This document shows positions 8,582 through 17,387 of a stretch of 64,000 nucleotides of DNA, one piece after another (within the stretch, counting starts at the first letter, position 1; each line of letters begins with the position of its first letter). This DNA is from an uncultured Archangium sp. (GTDB taxonomy: Bacteria; Myxococcota; Myxococcia; Myxococcales; Myxococcaceae). The position numbers and the translations under genes were made by a program. Location of the stretch: NCBI GenBank assembly GCA_903905455.1, contig CAIVGN010000225.1, positions 25,473-89,472 on the forward strand, read 5' to 3'. The notes below the pieces were generated by a model. It saw only the letters and a list, made by a program, of their open reading frames with translations. It made no database searches and had not been told where the DNA came from.

Positions 8582-10873
8582 ATGGCCACCAGCTTCAAGC
8601 CCATGTCCAAGAAGATCCGCCGGGAAGACGCCCTCGACTACCACTCGCAGGGGCGGCCTGGAAAAATCGAGGTCATCCCCACCAAGCCCACGGCCACCGC
8701 GCGTGACCTGGGGCTCGCGTACACGCCGGGCGTCGCCGAGCCCTGCCTGGAGATCGCCAAGGACCCGGACCTCTCGTACCTCTACACGGCGCGCAGCAAC
8801 CTCGTGGCCGTCATCTCCAACGGCACCGCGGTGCTGGGCCTGGGCGACATCGGTCCCTACGCCGGCAAGCCGGTGATGGAGGGCAAGGGCGTGCTCTTCA
8901 AGAAGTTCGCCGACATCGACGTGTTCGACATCGAGGTCGACGCCAAGGAGGTCGACGCGTTCTGCGCGGTGGTGAAGGCCCTCGAGCCCACCTTCGGCGG
9001 CATCAACCTGGAAGACATCAAGGCCCCGGAGTGCTTCGTCATCGAGCGCCGGCTCCAGGAGCAGATGAACATCCCGGTGTTCCACGATGACCAGCACGGC
9101 ACGGCCATCATCTCCGGCGCCGCGATGCTCAACGCGCTGGAGCTGGCGGGCAAGAAGATCGGCGAGGTGCGCGTGGTCGTCTCGGGCGCCGGCGCCGCGG
9201 CCATCGCCTGCACCAACTTCTGGGTCAGCCTCGGGGTGAAGCTCGAGAACGTGCTCATGGTGGACACCAAGGGCGTGCTCCACACCGGCCGCAAGGACGC
9301 CAACGAGTGGAAGCAGCCCTTCGTGCGCGAGACGAAGGCCCGCACCCTGGCCGATGCCCTGGTCGGCGCCGACATCTTCCTGGGCGCGTCGGTCAAGGGC
9401 CTGCTCACCGGTGAGCTGCTCAAGCCCATGGCGAAGAACCCCATCATCTTCGCGCTCGCCAACCCCGACCCGGAGATCGACTACCACGAGGCGAAGGCCG
9501 CCCGGCCCGACGCCATCGTGGCCACCGGCCGCAGCGACTTCCCCAACCAGGTGAACAACGTCCTGGGGTTCCCCTTCATCTTCCGCGGCGCCCTCGACGT
9601 GCGCGCGCGGCGCATCAACGAAGAGATGAAGCTCGCCGCGGCCCGGGCCCTGGCGGCGCTGGCGCGGGAAGACGTGCCCGACGCGGTGAGCCACGCCTAC
9701 GGCGGTGAGCACTTCGCCTTCGGCCCCGACTACATCATCCCCAAGCCGTTCGACGCGCGCGTGCTCCTGTGGGTCGCGCCGGCCGTGGCCAAGGCGGCCA
9801 TGGACACCGGCGTGGCGCGCATGCCCGTGGACCTCGCCGAGTACCGCGAGAAGTTGCACCGCATGCAGTCGCGCAGTTACCAGGTGATGGAGTCGGTCAT
9901 CGAGCGCGCGCGGGCCAAGCAGAAGGCCGTGGTGCTCAACGACGGAGAGCACCCCCGGGTGCTGCAGGCGGCGCGCATCCTCCGCGAAGAAGGCGTGTGC
10001 CAGCCGGTGCTGCTGGGCGACGTGACGGCCATCAAGAAGGGCATCGTCGACCTGCGCCTCGAGGACGAGCTCAAGGACGTCACCATCATCGACCCGCGGC
10101 AGCACGCGGACCTCGAGCGCTTCACCCAGGAGTACTACCTCGCCAAGCAGCGCAAGGGCGTCTCGCTGGAGCACGCGCAGGCGAGCATGCGGCGGCGCAA
10201 CTACTTCGGCTCGATGCTGGTGAAGACCGGCGGGGCCGATGGCTTCGTCACCGGGCTCACCCAGAGCTACCCCGAGGCCGTGCGCCCGCTGCTGGAGGTC
10301 ATCGGCACGCGCGAGGGCCGGCGCGCCGGCGGCGTGTACATCGTGGTGCAGCGCAACGGCTTCAAGTTCTTCGCCGACTGCACCATGAACCCGGTGCCGA
10401 GCTCGGAGTACCTGGCCGACATCGCCATCGCCACGGCCGACCTCGCGCGCAGCTTCGACGTGGTGCCGCGCATCGCGTTCCTCTCGTACTCGAACTTCGG
10501 TTCGGCCTCGGGCGGCCCCAGCCCGGCGCGCATGCGCGAGGCGATGGAGCTGGCCCACGCGCGTCGTCCCGAGCTGGAGATGGACGGCGAGATGCAGGTG
10601 GACAGCGCGCTGGTGACCGAGGAGCGCGAGAGCCGCTTCCCCTTCAGCCGGCTCACCGCTGACGCCAACGTGCTCATCTTCCCGTCGCTCGACGCGGCGA
10701 ACACGGCCTACAAGCTGCTGTGGCGCTTCGGTGGCGCGGAGGTCATCGGGCCCTTGCTGCTGGGCATGAACCAGCCGGTCAACGTGCTGCAGAACAACGC
10801 CTCGGTGCAGGACATCGTCAACCTCGCGGCCGTCACGGCGATGCGCGCGCAGGGTGGCGAGTTCCTCTTCTGA
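8582..10873 (+). CDS. maeB: NADP-dependent malic enzyme with C-terminal phosphotransacetylase-like domain
   Basis: 763 residues, the length usual for MaeB fusions. It converts malate to pyruvate, CO2 and NADPH. In order: Y47 in [11 protein letters not shown], the Lys-rich [11 protein letters not shown] segment, metal-binding E145-D146 ([11 protein letters not shown]) and FHDDQHGTA at 168-174, and the nucleotide loop SGAGAAAIA at 201-209. From about residue 430 onward the phosphate acetyl/butyryltransferase-like domain follows, which in MaeB proteins is regulatory (acetyl-CoA sensing) rather than known to be catalytic. A GGAGG ribosome site lies about ten bases before the ATG. A hairpin follows the stop. 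Confidence 0.96.
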   Translation: MATSFKPMSKKIRREDALDYHSQGRPGKIEVIPTKPTATARDLGLAYTPGVAEPCLEIAKDPDLSYLYTARSNLVAVISNGTAVLGLGDIGPYAGKPVMEGKGVLFKKFADIDVFDIEVDAKEVDAFCAVVKALEPTFGGINLEDIKAPECFVIERRLQEQMNIPVFHDDQHGTAIISGAAMLNALELAGKKIGEVRVVVSGAGAAAIACTNFWVSLGVKLENVLMVDTKGVLHTGRKDANEWKQPFVRETKARTLADALVGADIFLGASVKGLLTGELLKPMAKNPIIFALANPDPEIDYHEAKAARPDAIVATGRSDFPNQVNNVLGFPFIFRGALDVRARRINEEMKLAAARALAALAREDVPDAVSHAYGGEHFAFGPDYIIPKPFDARVLLWVAPAVAKAAMDTGVARMPVDLAEYREKLHRMQSRSYQVMESVIERARAKQKAVVLNDGEHPRVLQAARILREEGVCQPVLLGDVTAIKKGIVDLRLEDELKDVTIIDPRQHADLERFTQEYYLAKQRKGVSLEHAQASMRRRNYFGSMLVKTGGADGFVTGLTQSYPEAVRPLLEVIGTREGRRAGGVYIVVQRNGFKFFADCTMNPVPSSEYLADIAIATADLARSFDVVPRIAFLSYSNFGSASGGPSPARMREAMELAHARRPELEMDGEMQVDSALVTEERESRFPFSRLTADANVLIFPSLDAANTAYKLLWRFGGAEVIGPLLLGMNQPVNVLQNNASVQDIVNLAAVTAMRAQGGEFLF

Positions 10874-10880
10874 TCAACCT

Positions 10881-10908
10881 CCCTCTCCCTGCGCGAGCGG
10901 GGAGAGGG
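10881..10908. terminator. GC-rich hairpin after maeB, possible terminator or dispersed repeat
   Basis: CCCTCTCCC (10881-10889) pairs perfectly with GGGAGAGGG (10900-10908) around a ten-base GC-rich loop. No T-run follows on either strand, so a simple intrinsic terminator is doubtful. Very similar CCCTCTCC...GGAGAGGG palindromes are scattered through intergenic DNA of many high-GC genomes, so this may be a REP-like element that also stabilises or ends the maeB transcript. Confidence 0.55.
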
Positions 10909-10982
10909 CCGGGGTGAGGGGCCGAAATCCCCCGGCTTTCCCCGCTTCCGCCGCGTGAGGCAGTGACGCTACGGTGCCCCCC

Positions 10983-11942
10983 GTGAGAACCCCTTTCCTG
11001 ATCCTCGTGCTCGCAGCCGTGGGCTGCACCCCGACGCCTCCGCCCGAGCTGACGATCATCGCGCGGCCCACGGAGATCAACGACACCGGCGAGGTCACCA
11101 CCCTGAGCGTCACGGCCACCGACGGCAACGGCGCGGTCGGCAAGGGCCAGGTGCGCATCTCCTCGACGGCGGGCACGCTCAAGGAAGGCGGGAGCTTCGA
11201 CCTCGACGCGTACGGCGTGGTGCGCACCCCGTACTCGTGCAAGCTCGCCGACGACCCGCAGTGCCGGGAGCAGGTGCGCCTCATCGCCTCGTGGACCACG
11301 GACGGGCAGACGGCCACCACCGACACCCACGTGACCATCATCCCGCCGCCCCCCGCGCCCTGGGAAGACAAGGTCTCGTGGGATCCCGGCGCGCGCATCA
11401 CCTCCTGCAGCGGCGCGGGTGCCCCGGCGGCGGCTCCGTGCACCGGCGGCATGTGCGCCCACGGCTTCACCTGCATCAACGACCAGTGCGTTCTCAACGG
11501 TGGTGGCGGTGGGCTGCAGTACACGCTGCGCTTCAACCCCTCGGTCGACGTCGACCTCCACGTGGTGGAGCCGTCGAGCGCGACCGACGCCGGCGTGTGC
11601 GAGGTCTTCTGGGGCGCCCCGTCCAACAGCAACCGCCCGACGATGTGCGGCGCGCTCAGTTCGCTGGACCTCGACTCGAACGCGGCCTGCAACCTGGACA
11701 ACGTCAACATCGAGAACGTCATCTTCCCCAACAACCAGGTCCGGCCGCCCCCGGGCGTCTACGTCGCGCGCGTCGACCTGTGGAGCGCGTGCACGCTGTC
11801 CACGCCCATCAACTGGGAGCTGCAGGTGCGCGCCGGCCGCATCTCCCGCTACTACTGCGGCACCTTCGACCCCATGCAGGAGGACCGCGGTGGCCCGATG
11901 GCGGGCCTCACCGTGAGCACCATCGTCATCCCGGCCCCGTGA
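10983..11942 (+). CDS. Secreted lipoprotein with DUF2135-like domain
   Basis: 319 residues from the GTG at 10983 (another GTG at 10974 would add three residues). The signal peptide ends at LAAVGC. An Ig-like segment at residues about 20-115 is followed by a Cys-containing stretch and then a domain containing FNPSVDVDLHVVEPS and PPGVYVARVDLW, reminiscent of the DUF2135/YfaP-type domain that binds or displays on the surface. Six or more Cys residues after the linker suggest disulfides. Its TGA overlaps the GTG start of the methyltransferase by four bases (GTGA), an odd pairing of an exported protein with a cytoplasmic enzyme. Confidence 0.75.
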   Translation: MRTPFLILVLAAVGCTPTPPPELTIIARPTEINDTGEVTTLSVTATDGNGAVGKGQVRISSTAGTLKEGGSFDLDAYGVVRTPYSCKLADDPQCREQVRLIASWTTDGQTATTDTHVTIIPPPPAPWEDKVSWDPGARITSCSGAGAPAAAPCTGGMCAHGFTCINDQCVLNGGGGGLQYTLRFNPSVDVDLHVVEPSSATDAGVCEVFWGAPSNSNRPTMCGALSSLDLDSNAACNLDNVNIENVIFPNNQVRPPPGVYVARVDLWSACTLSTPINWELQVRAGRISRYYCGTFDPMQEDRGGPMAGLTVSTIVIPAP

Positions 11943-12697
11943 CCCCGGTCACGGCGTCAGACGTCGAGCGCCACCTCCAGTCGATGTTCATCGACGCGGC
12001 GGGCACCTCGCTGCGCCGGGAAGACCTGAAGAAGGCGGTGGAGGTCGCCGCGCTGCTCGACGAGCTGGGGCGGCTCGGGCGCAGGGGGCCGTTGGTCGAC
12101 GTGGCCGCGGGCAAGGCCTACCTCGGGCTGCTGGCCGTCGAGCTCCTCGGCTTCGAGCAGTTGGTGATCATCGAGCGCAACCCGGCCCGCCTCGCCGACG
12201 CGCGCCACGCGATGACCCGGCTCACCCGGGCGGCGAACATCACGCTCCAGCAGGGCGACGTGGGTGACCGCGCCCTGTGGCCGGGCGAGCCCTCGGCGGT
12301 GGTGGCGCTGCACGCCTGCGGGCCGGCCTCCGACGCGGTGATCGACGCCACCATCGGCAGCGAGGCGAAGTGGTTGCTGCTCGTGCCCTGCTGCTACTCG
12401 GCCGAGGTGCCCTTCTTCGCCGCGGCCCAGGCGCACGCCGAGCGCCTCGGGTTGCCGCGTCACGCCGAGGTGCAGAAGCGCTTCGTGCAGTCGCTCATCG
12501 ACGCCGAGCGCACGCTGCGCCTCGAGGCCGCGGGCTGGGAGACCACGGTGGTGCCCTTCGTCGCGCCCACCGTCACGCCGCACAACCTGCTCTTCCGGGC
12601 GCGGCGCGTGCGGGAACCCCGGCGCATGGCCGAGGCCGCGCGCCGCCGGGAGCAGCTCGTCTCAGGGGGCGAGGAGCGGCTCGAGCAGGCTCCATGA
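11939..12697 (+). CDS. SAM-dependent methyltransferase, METTL25/RRNAD1-like
   Basis: 252 residues starting at the GTG that overlaps the preceding stop. A class I methyltransferase core is visible: GPLVDVAAGKAYLGLLAVE (motif I region), LVIIERNPARL (acidic residue at the end of beta-2), LQQGDVGD, and VVALHACGPASDAVID. The LLLVPCCYSAEVPF segment is characteristic of the Methyltransf_32 family, which includes METTL25 and RRNAD1. Substrate unknown; an RNA or protein substrate is possible. Its last 36 bases overlap the end of the minus-strand gene at 12662. Confidence 0.8.
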   Translation: MTPVTASDVERHLQSMFIDAAGTSLRREDLKKAVEVAALLDELGRLGRRGPLVDVAAGKAYLGLLAVELLGFEQLVIIERNPARLADARHAMTRLTRAANITLQQGDVGDRALWPGEPSAVVALHACGPASDAVIDATIGSEAKWLLLVPCCYSAEVPFFAAAQAHAERLGLPRHAEVQKRFVQSLIDAERTLRLEAAGWETTVVPFVAPTVTPHNLLFRARRVREPRRMAEAARRREQLVSGGEERLEQAP

Positions 12698-12994
12698 GCC
12701 TTCGCGGAAGTGCACGATGACCAACTCCAGCCGGTAGGCGGGCTCGCCGTCGACGACCTCCGTCGTCACCCCGGCCACGCGCACCGCGAGCGTCAGCAGG
12801 AGATCGAGGTGCTGGGGGTCGAGGACGTCGACGTCCATCAACGCGTCGACCGCGTAGGGTTCGCTGCTCCACACCACGAGACCGTCGGAGAAGAAGGTCT
12901 TCTGGGTGACTGGCAGCCCCAGGATGCTGCGGCGAGCCGAACGGCAGACGCTCGGCGCCCTCAACGACCTGAAGCGGTGAGCAGGACCTCCCAC
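12662..12994 (-). CDS. Small hypothetical protein
   Basis: Up to 110 residues. From about residue 24 on (ILGLPVTQKTFFSDGLVVW) the composition is that of a normal folded protein with alternating hydrophobic strands and a LDLLLTLAVRVAGVTTEVVD stretch, while the first 23 residues are basic, so the true start may be further in. The 3-prime end overlaps the convergent methyltransferase gene by 36 bases. No family recognised. It is kept because the alternative frames here are Arg-rich nonsense. Confidence 0.45.
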   Translation of the reverse strand: MGGPAHRFRSLRAPSVCRSARRSILGLPVTQKTFFSDGLVVWSSEPYAVDALMDVDVLDPQHLDLLLTLAVRVAGVTTEVVDGEPAYRLELVIVHFREGSWSLLEPLLAP

Positions 12995-13092
12995 GAGGGC
13001 TGATCAAGCGCGCCTCACCGCCAGTTGGGTAGCGAAACCTTTGCATCTGCGCAGAGGTGGGCGCGTGTCGAGGCATGGTACACACCACCTCG

Positions 13093-14319
13093 ATGAGGCA
13101 GTTCACGGCCCGCCTGCGACGCCTGTTTCCGCTGCGAGTCGGGGCGTTGGTGCTGCTGCTCATCGCGCTGGGCGTGGTCTTCCTCTGGAGCTCGAAGGAG
13201 GCCGACTTCCTGCTCTACCCCGCGGGACTGGTGGCCATGGGCCTGGTGGGCGCGTGTGCGTTGCTGGTGACCTTCGGCACGCTGGCGCTGCGCGCCGAGG
13301 TGAAGAAGCTCGCGGCCGGGTTGCCCGAGAGCCTCGAGACCTTGAGCGCCACGGGTACCGGCTTCCGCTTCTCGGGCCTGCGCGGCTGGCCGTTGCTCGA
13401 CGTGTCGCTGTCGTGGGTCGCGCCTTCGGGCATCGAGGTGGGCCTCGAGACCATCGACGCGCAGCTCTGCGAGGTGGTGACCGCGAAGGAACGGGGCCGC
13501 TACACGCGCGTGGTGCGCCGCTTCACCGTCGACGACGTCTTCGGGTTGTGCCGCGTCAGCTTCGACGTCGCGTGGGACGCCGCGCTGCGCATCGCGCCCG
13601 CCGCGGCGAAGCAGGGCGCCGAGCTCGCCGCGGGCCGCGCGCAGGGGGAGACCCTCGCCAACCCCGCGGGCCGGGCCGAGGGCGACCTGGTGGAGATGCG
13701 CCAGTACGCGCACGGCGACTCGATGCGCCACGTGTTGTGGAAGGTCTACGCGCGCACCCGCAAGCTCCTGGTGCGCATGCCCGAGCGCGCGCTGTCTCCG
13801 GGGCCGGTGAGCGTGGCCTTCTTCGTGGCCGGGCCCGACGACGAGGCGAGCGCGGGCGCGGCGCGGCTGTACGTGGAGGCGGGCCTGCTGGGAGCGGATC
13901 TCCTGTTCTCCGCCGACGGGGTGAGCGCACCGGCGCGGTCGGCCCGCGACGCCCTGGAGCAACTGGTCGACTCCAAGGTGCAGCGCGCGCGCGGCGGTGA
14001 CGCCCTCGACGACATGGCCTCGCAGATGGACCCCGCGCGCCTCACCTCGTGCCTCTTCTTCGCGCCCCCCGTCGACGGCCCGTGGCGGGAGAAGGTGGTG
14101 GGCTTCGTGCGGCGCCACCAGCTCGACGCGAGCATCATCATCGGCGTCGACGAAGGAGGCGAAGCACCGCCGCCGCCCTCGCGCCTGCAGTCGTGGCTCT
14201 TCCGGCCCGACGAGACCCTCGACGTGGCGCGGCCCACGCTGGGCAAGCTGCGCGCGGCGCTGGAGGCCGAAGGCCTGCCGGTCACCGTGCTCCACCGCGG
14301 CACGGGGCAGGTGCTGTGA
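13093..14319 (+). CDS. DUF58 domain protein, membrane anchored
   Basis: 408 residues from the ATG at 13093 (13057 and 13075 are possible upstream starts). Two transmembrane helices lie at residues about 15-35 and 42-65. The DUF58 signature at residues about 197-231 (MRQYAHGDSMRHVLWKVYAR, then TRKLLVRMPE) is clear. DUF58 proteins are encoded with MoxR ATPases and transglutaminase-like proteins and are thought to work as a membrane complex that matures or assembles other proteins. It is first in a four-gene operon: its TGA overlaps the next gene's GTG by four bases. Confidence 0.88.
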   Translation: MRQFTARLRRLFPLRVGALVLLLIALGVVFLWSSKEADFLLYPAGLVAMGLVGACALLVTFGTLALRAEVKKLAAGLPESLETLSATGTGFRFSGLRGWPLLDVSLSWVAPSGIEVGLETIDAQLCEVVTAKERGRYTRVVRRFTVDDVFGLCRVSFDVAWDAALRIAPAAAKQGAELAAGRAQGETLANPAGRAEGDLVEMRQYAHGDSMRHVLWKVYARTRKLLVRMPERALSPGPVSVAFFVAGPDDEASAGAARLYVEAGLLGADLLFSADGVSAPARSARDALEQLVDSKVQRARGGDALDDMASQMDPARLTSCLFFAPPVDGPWREKVVGFVRRHQLDASIIIGVDEGGEAPPPPSRLQSWLFRPDETLDVARPTLGKLRAALEAEGLPVTVLHRGTGQVL

Positions 14320-16373
14320 AGGACTCGCGCGCCATCGTCTTCTTGAAGGGCGCGCTCTTGTGCGGCGCGGTGGTGCTCTACCTGTGGTCCCTGGCCACGC
14401 CGCCGGGCCTCGTGGCCGCCGTGGTGGGCACCCTGGGCGCCGCGCTCGTGGCGCACCGCCTCGAAGACGCGAAGCTGCGCCTGCTCAGCTGGGTGGTGCT
14501 GGGGGCGGGCCTGGGGCTCACGGGCCAGCTCGCCGCGGGCGTGCTCTCGGCGTTCGGCTCCTTCCTGCCGCCGTGGTTCACGCTGATGACGGCCGACGCG
14601 CTGGTGCTCGGGCTGACCACCTTCGGCTTCTTCCTCGCGCTGCGGCTGCTCTCGTCGCGGTGGCACGTCTTCTCCATCGTGGAGCTGGCGGTGGTGGTGG
14701 GCGCGGTGGCCCACGCCTTCGCGGATCACCGGCACATGCGCATCCACCAGCCGCGCTTCCTGAGCGACTGGGCGTGGTCCCACGGCATCGAGCCCGAGCC
14801 GGTGCTCTCGGTGCTGGGCGTGACGGCGATGGCGGTGTCGGCGCTGCTGTTGCTCCGCGCGAGCCGGGCGCGGCGGCTGCTGGCGATGGTGGCGTTGTTC
14901 CTCGGCGGCATCCTGGTGTTGTTGCTCGGCGAGCAGCCGCGCCTCGACGTGCCGAAGGCCGACGAGCTGGGCGTGCGCTCGAACAACAGCGACGACGACC
15001 AGAACAAGAACGACGACCCGAAGAACCAGAACAAGCGCAACAAGCCGCCCGAGCCCATCGCCATCGCGGTGCTCCACGACGACCTGCCCGAGACCGACGT
15101 CCTCTACTTCCGCCAGGCGGTGCGCTCGAAGCTGGTGGGGGACCGGCTGGTGGAAGACCCCTCGGGGACCTTCGACAGCGACGTGCCCACGCGCTTCCCC
15201 GCGGGCTCGCCGGTGCAGGTGCAGACGCCGCAGGTGCCCGAGTTCCACCGCAAGCTGCACACCTCGATGTTCCTGCTGGTGGACCACGCGCAGCTCTTCG
15301 GCGTGGGCTTCCCCGAGGCGTTGACCCCGGTGCCCAACCCCAACCCGCGGCGCTTCGTGGCGGCCTACGACGTGGACTCGCAGTTCCTCATCCGACCCAT
15401 CGAGCGAATGTTGGGCCGCGGCACGGTGCCCGCCGAGTGGTCGCCAGCGCAGCGCGCGCACTACACCGAGTACCCGCCGGACCCCCGCTACGCCGAGCTG
15501 TCCGAGCGGTTGGTGCGCGACGTGGACCCGCGCTTCGTGGGCGACGACGTGGTCAAGGCGCTGGCCATCAAGCAGTACCTCGAGAAGGAAGGGTTCTACT
15601 CGCTCAAGGACAAGACGCTGGAGGGCAGCGACCCGGTGGCGCAGTTCCTCTTCGGAGACCTGCACGGGTACTGCGTGCACTTCGCCCACGCGGCGGTGTT
15701 CCTGTTGCGCAGCCAGGGCATCCCCGCGCGGGTGGCCATCGGCTACGGGGTGCAGACGCAGCAGCGCGGCGCGGGCTCGGCGGTGCTCATCTTCGCCAAC
15801 GAGGCCCACGCGTGGCCCGAGATGTTCATCGAGGGCGTGGGTTGGGTGACCTTCGACATCGCCCCCGAGCGCTCCGACGAGCCGCCCTCCCCGCACGTCG
15901 ACCAGGACCTCGAGGCCGCGCTCGGCGAGCTGGCGCGCAAGCCCCCGCCCGACACGCTCGAAGACAGCACGCCCTTCGTCATTCCCTGGGCGCTGCTGGG
16001 CTTCGGGTCCCTCGCGCTGGTCAGCGGCGCGTTGGTGCTGGCCTTCGGGGTGAAGCTGGTGCGCCGCTTCGGCCGGGGCTCGCATCGCCGCGTGTACCGC
16101 GCGGTGCTCGACGCGCTCTCCGACGTGGGCCAGCCGCGGCGCTACGGCGAGAGCCGCGAGCACCACGCGCAGCGCCTCGCCGCCCGCGCGCCGAGCTTCG
16201 TGCCATTGACCTCGGCGCACCTCGCGCTGGCCTTTGGCCACGACGACGCGCAGGCCCGCGCGCAGGTCGACGCGCTCGCCCGGGCCACGCGGCAGGAGCT
16301 GCGCCGCAGCACCCCTTTCCTTCTTCGACTCGCGGGCTTCTTCAATCCCGTGGGTTGGTGGTTCACCCGATGA
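14316..16373 (+). CDS. Transglutaminase-like membrane protein
   Basis: 685 residues starting at the GTG overlapping the DUF58 stop. Several transmembrane helices fill residues 10-200, followed by a low-complexity Asn/Asp/Lys linker near 225-245. A periplasmic transglutaminase-like domain carries a complete Cys-His-Asp triad: C453 (GYCVHFAHA), H498 (NEAHAWPEMF) and D514 (VTFDIAPER). A last helix at about 550-575 leads to a cytoplasmic tail, the TgpA-like arrangement. Family members act on proteins or peptides outside the membrane. Its TGA overlaps the MoxR ATG by four bases, so translation of all three is coupled. Confidence 0.92.
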   Translation: MKDSRAIVFLKGALLCGAVVLYLWSLATPPGLVAAVVGTLGAALVAHRLEDAKLRLLSWVVLGAGLGLTGQLAAGVLSAFGSFLPPWFTLMTADALVLGLTTFGFFLALRLLSSRWHVFSIVELAVVVGAVAHAFADHRHMRIHQPRFLSDWAWSHGIEPEPVLSVLGVTAMAVSALLLLRASRARRLLAMVALFLGGILVLLLGEQPRLDVPKADELGVRSNNSDDDQNKNDDPKNQNKRNKPPEPIAIAVLHDDLPETDVLYFRQAVRSKLVGDRLVEDPSGTFDSDVPTRFPAGSPVQVQTPQVPEFHRKLHTSMFLLVDHAQLFGVGFPEALTPVPNPNPRRFVAAYDVDSQFLIRPIERMLGRGTVPAEWSPAQRAHYTEYPPDPRYAELSERLVRDVDPRFVGDDVVKALAIKQYLEKEGFYSLKDKTLEGSDPVAQFLFGDLHGYCVHFAHAAVFLLRSQGIPARVAIGYGVQTQQRGAGSAVLIFANEAHAWPEMFIEGVGWVTFDIAPERSDEPPSPHVDQDLEAALGELARKPPPDTLEDSTPFVIPWALLGFGSLALVSGALVLAFGVKLVRRFGRGSHRRVYRAVLDALSDVGQPRRYGESREHHAQRLAARAPSFVPLTSAHLALAFGHDDAQARAQVDALARATRQELRRSTPFLLRLAGFFNPVGWWFTR

Positions 16374-17383
16374 TGACGACGAAAGACCCCATGTCCGCTC
16401 CGCTTTCGACCCTCGACGAGGTGCGCGCCATCGCCGCCCGGCTGCGCGACCGCATGCGCTACGACGTCATCGGCCGCGACGACATCATCGAGCTGGTGCT
16501 CATCTCGCTCTTCGCCGACGGCCACGTGCTGCTCGAGGACTACCCGGGCTCCGGCAAGACCACGCTGGCCAAGGCGCTGGGCCACGCCTTCGTGGAAGAG
16601 CCGGAGGACGCCCACGGCATCGCCACCTTCCGCCGCGTGCAGTTCACCCCGGACCTGCTGCCGTCCGACATCACCGGCGTCACCATCTTCGACACCACCA
16701 CCAATGTCTTCACCTTCCGCCGCGGGCCGGTGTTCGCCTCGGTGCTGCTGGTCGACGAGATCAACCGCACCTCGCCCAAGGTGCAGTCGGCGCTGCTCGA
16801 GGCCATGGCCGAGAAGCAGGTGACGGTGGACAACGTGAGCCACCGCCTCGGCGACCTCTTCTTCGTGATGGCCACCCAGAACCCGCTCGACTCGGTGGGC
16901 ACCTACCCGCTGCCGCTGGCGCAGCTGGACCGCTTCCTCTTCAAGCTGACGATGAAGCACATCGACCCGGTGTCCGAGCTGCAGGTGCTCAAGACCTGGG
17001 GCCACCCGCGCGTGGCGATGGAGTTGCCGAAGGTGCACCGCGCCGAGGTCGTCGCCGGGCGGGCCTTGCTGCGCGAGAAGGTCTTCGTGTCGCAGGAGGT
17101 GCAGCAGTGCCTCGTGGACATCGCCACGGCGCTGCGTGACACCAAGCGCACCCGGCAGGGCGTCTCCACCCGCTCGCTGGTGCAGGCCATTCCCGCGCTG
17201 CAGACCCGGGCGCTGCTCAAGGGTCGCGACTACGTGTCGTCGGACGACGTGGAGGCCCTCGCGTTCCCCCTCTTCGCGCACCGCCTCGAGCTGATGCCCG
17301 GGGTGAACGCGGACGCGCTGGTGAGGGACGCGCTGCGCGGCCCGGTGGACAAGCTGGCGCGCTCGACCATCGGGGTGGAGTGA
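16370..17383 (+). CDS. moxR: MoxR-family AAA+ ATPase
   Basis: 337 residues. Walker A YPGSGKTT at 58-65, Walker B VLLVDE at 125-130, sensor 1 MATQN at 167-171, and the MoxR hallmark between them (QFTPDLLPSDITGVTIFD). MoxR ATPases act as chaperone-like motors that activate or assemble partner proteins, commonly DUF58 and von Willebrand A proteins. The start overlaps the transglutaminase stop (ATGA). The TPR protein starts five bases after the stop. Order here is DUF58-transglutaminase-MoxR, a rearrangement of the more usual MoxR-first order. Confidence 0.95.
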   Translation: MMTTKDPMSAPLSTLDEVRAIAARLRDRMRYDVIGRDDIIELVLISLFADGHVLLEDYPGSGKTTLAKALGHAFVEEPEDAHGIATFRRVQFTPDLLPSDITGVTIFDTTTNVFTFRRGPVFASVLLVDEINRTSPKVQSALLEAMAEKQVTVDNVSHRLGDLFFVMATQNPLDSVGTYPLPLAQLDRFLFKLTMKHIDPVSELQVLKTWGHPRVAMELPKVHRAEVVAGRALLREKVFVSQEVQQCLVDIATALRDTKRTRQGVSTRSLVQAIPALQTRALLKGRDYVSSDDVEALAFPLFAHRLELMPGVNADALVRDALRGPVDKLARSTIGVE

Positions 17384-17387
17384 GGTG

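Noticed and set aside
10881..10908. Intrinsic rho-independent terminator
   Set aside because: The hairpin is strong but no T-run follows on either strand; kept only as a possible terminator or dispersed repeat.
13997..16369. Open frame extending far upstream of MoxR in the same phase
   Set aside because: Sequence upstream of the MMTTKD start is Arg/Ala-rich and overlaps the clearly coding DUF58 and transglutaminase genes in another frame.
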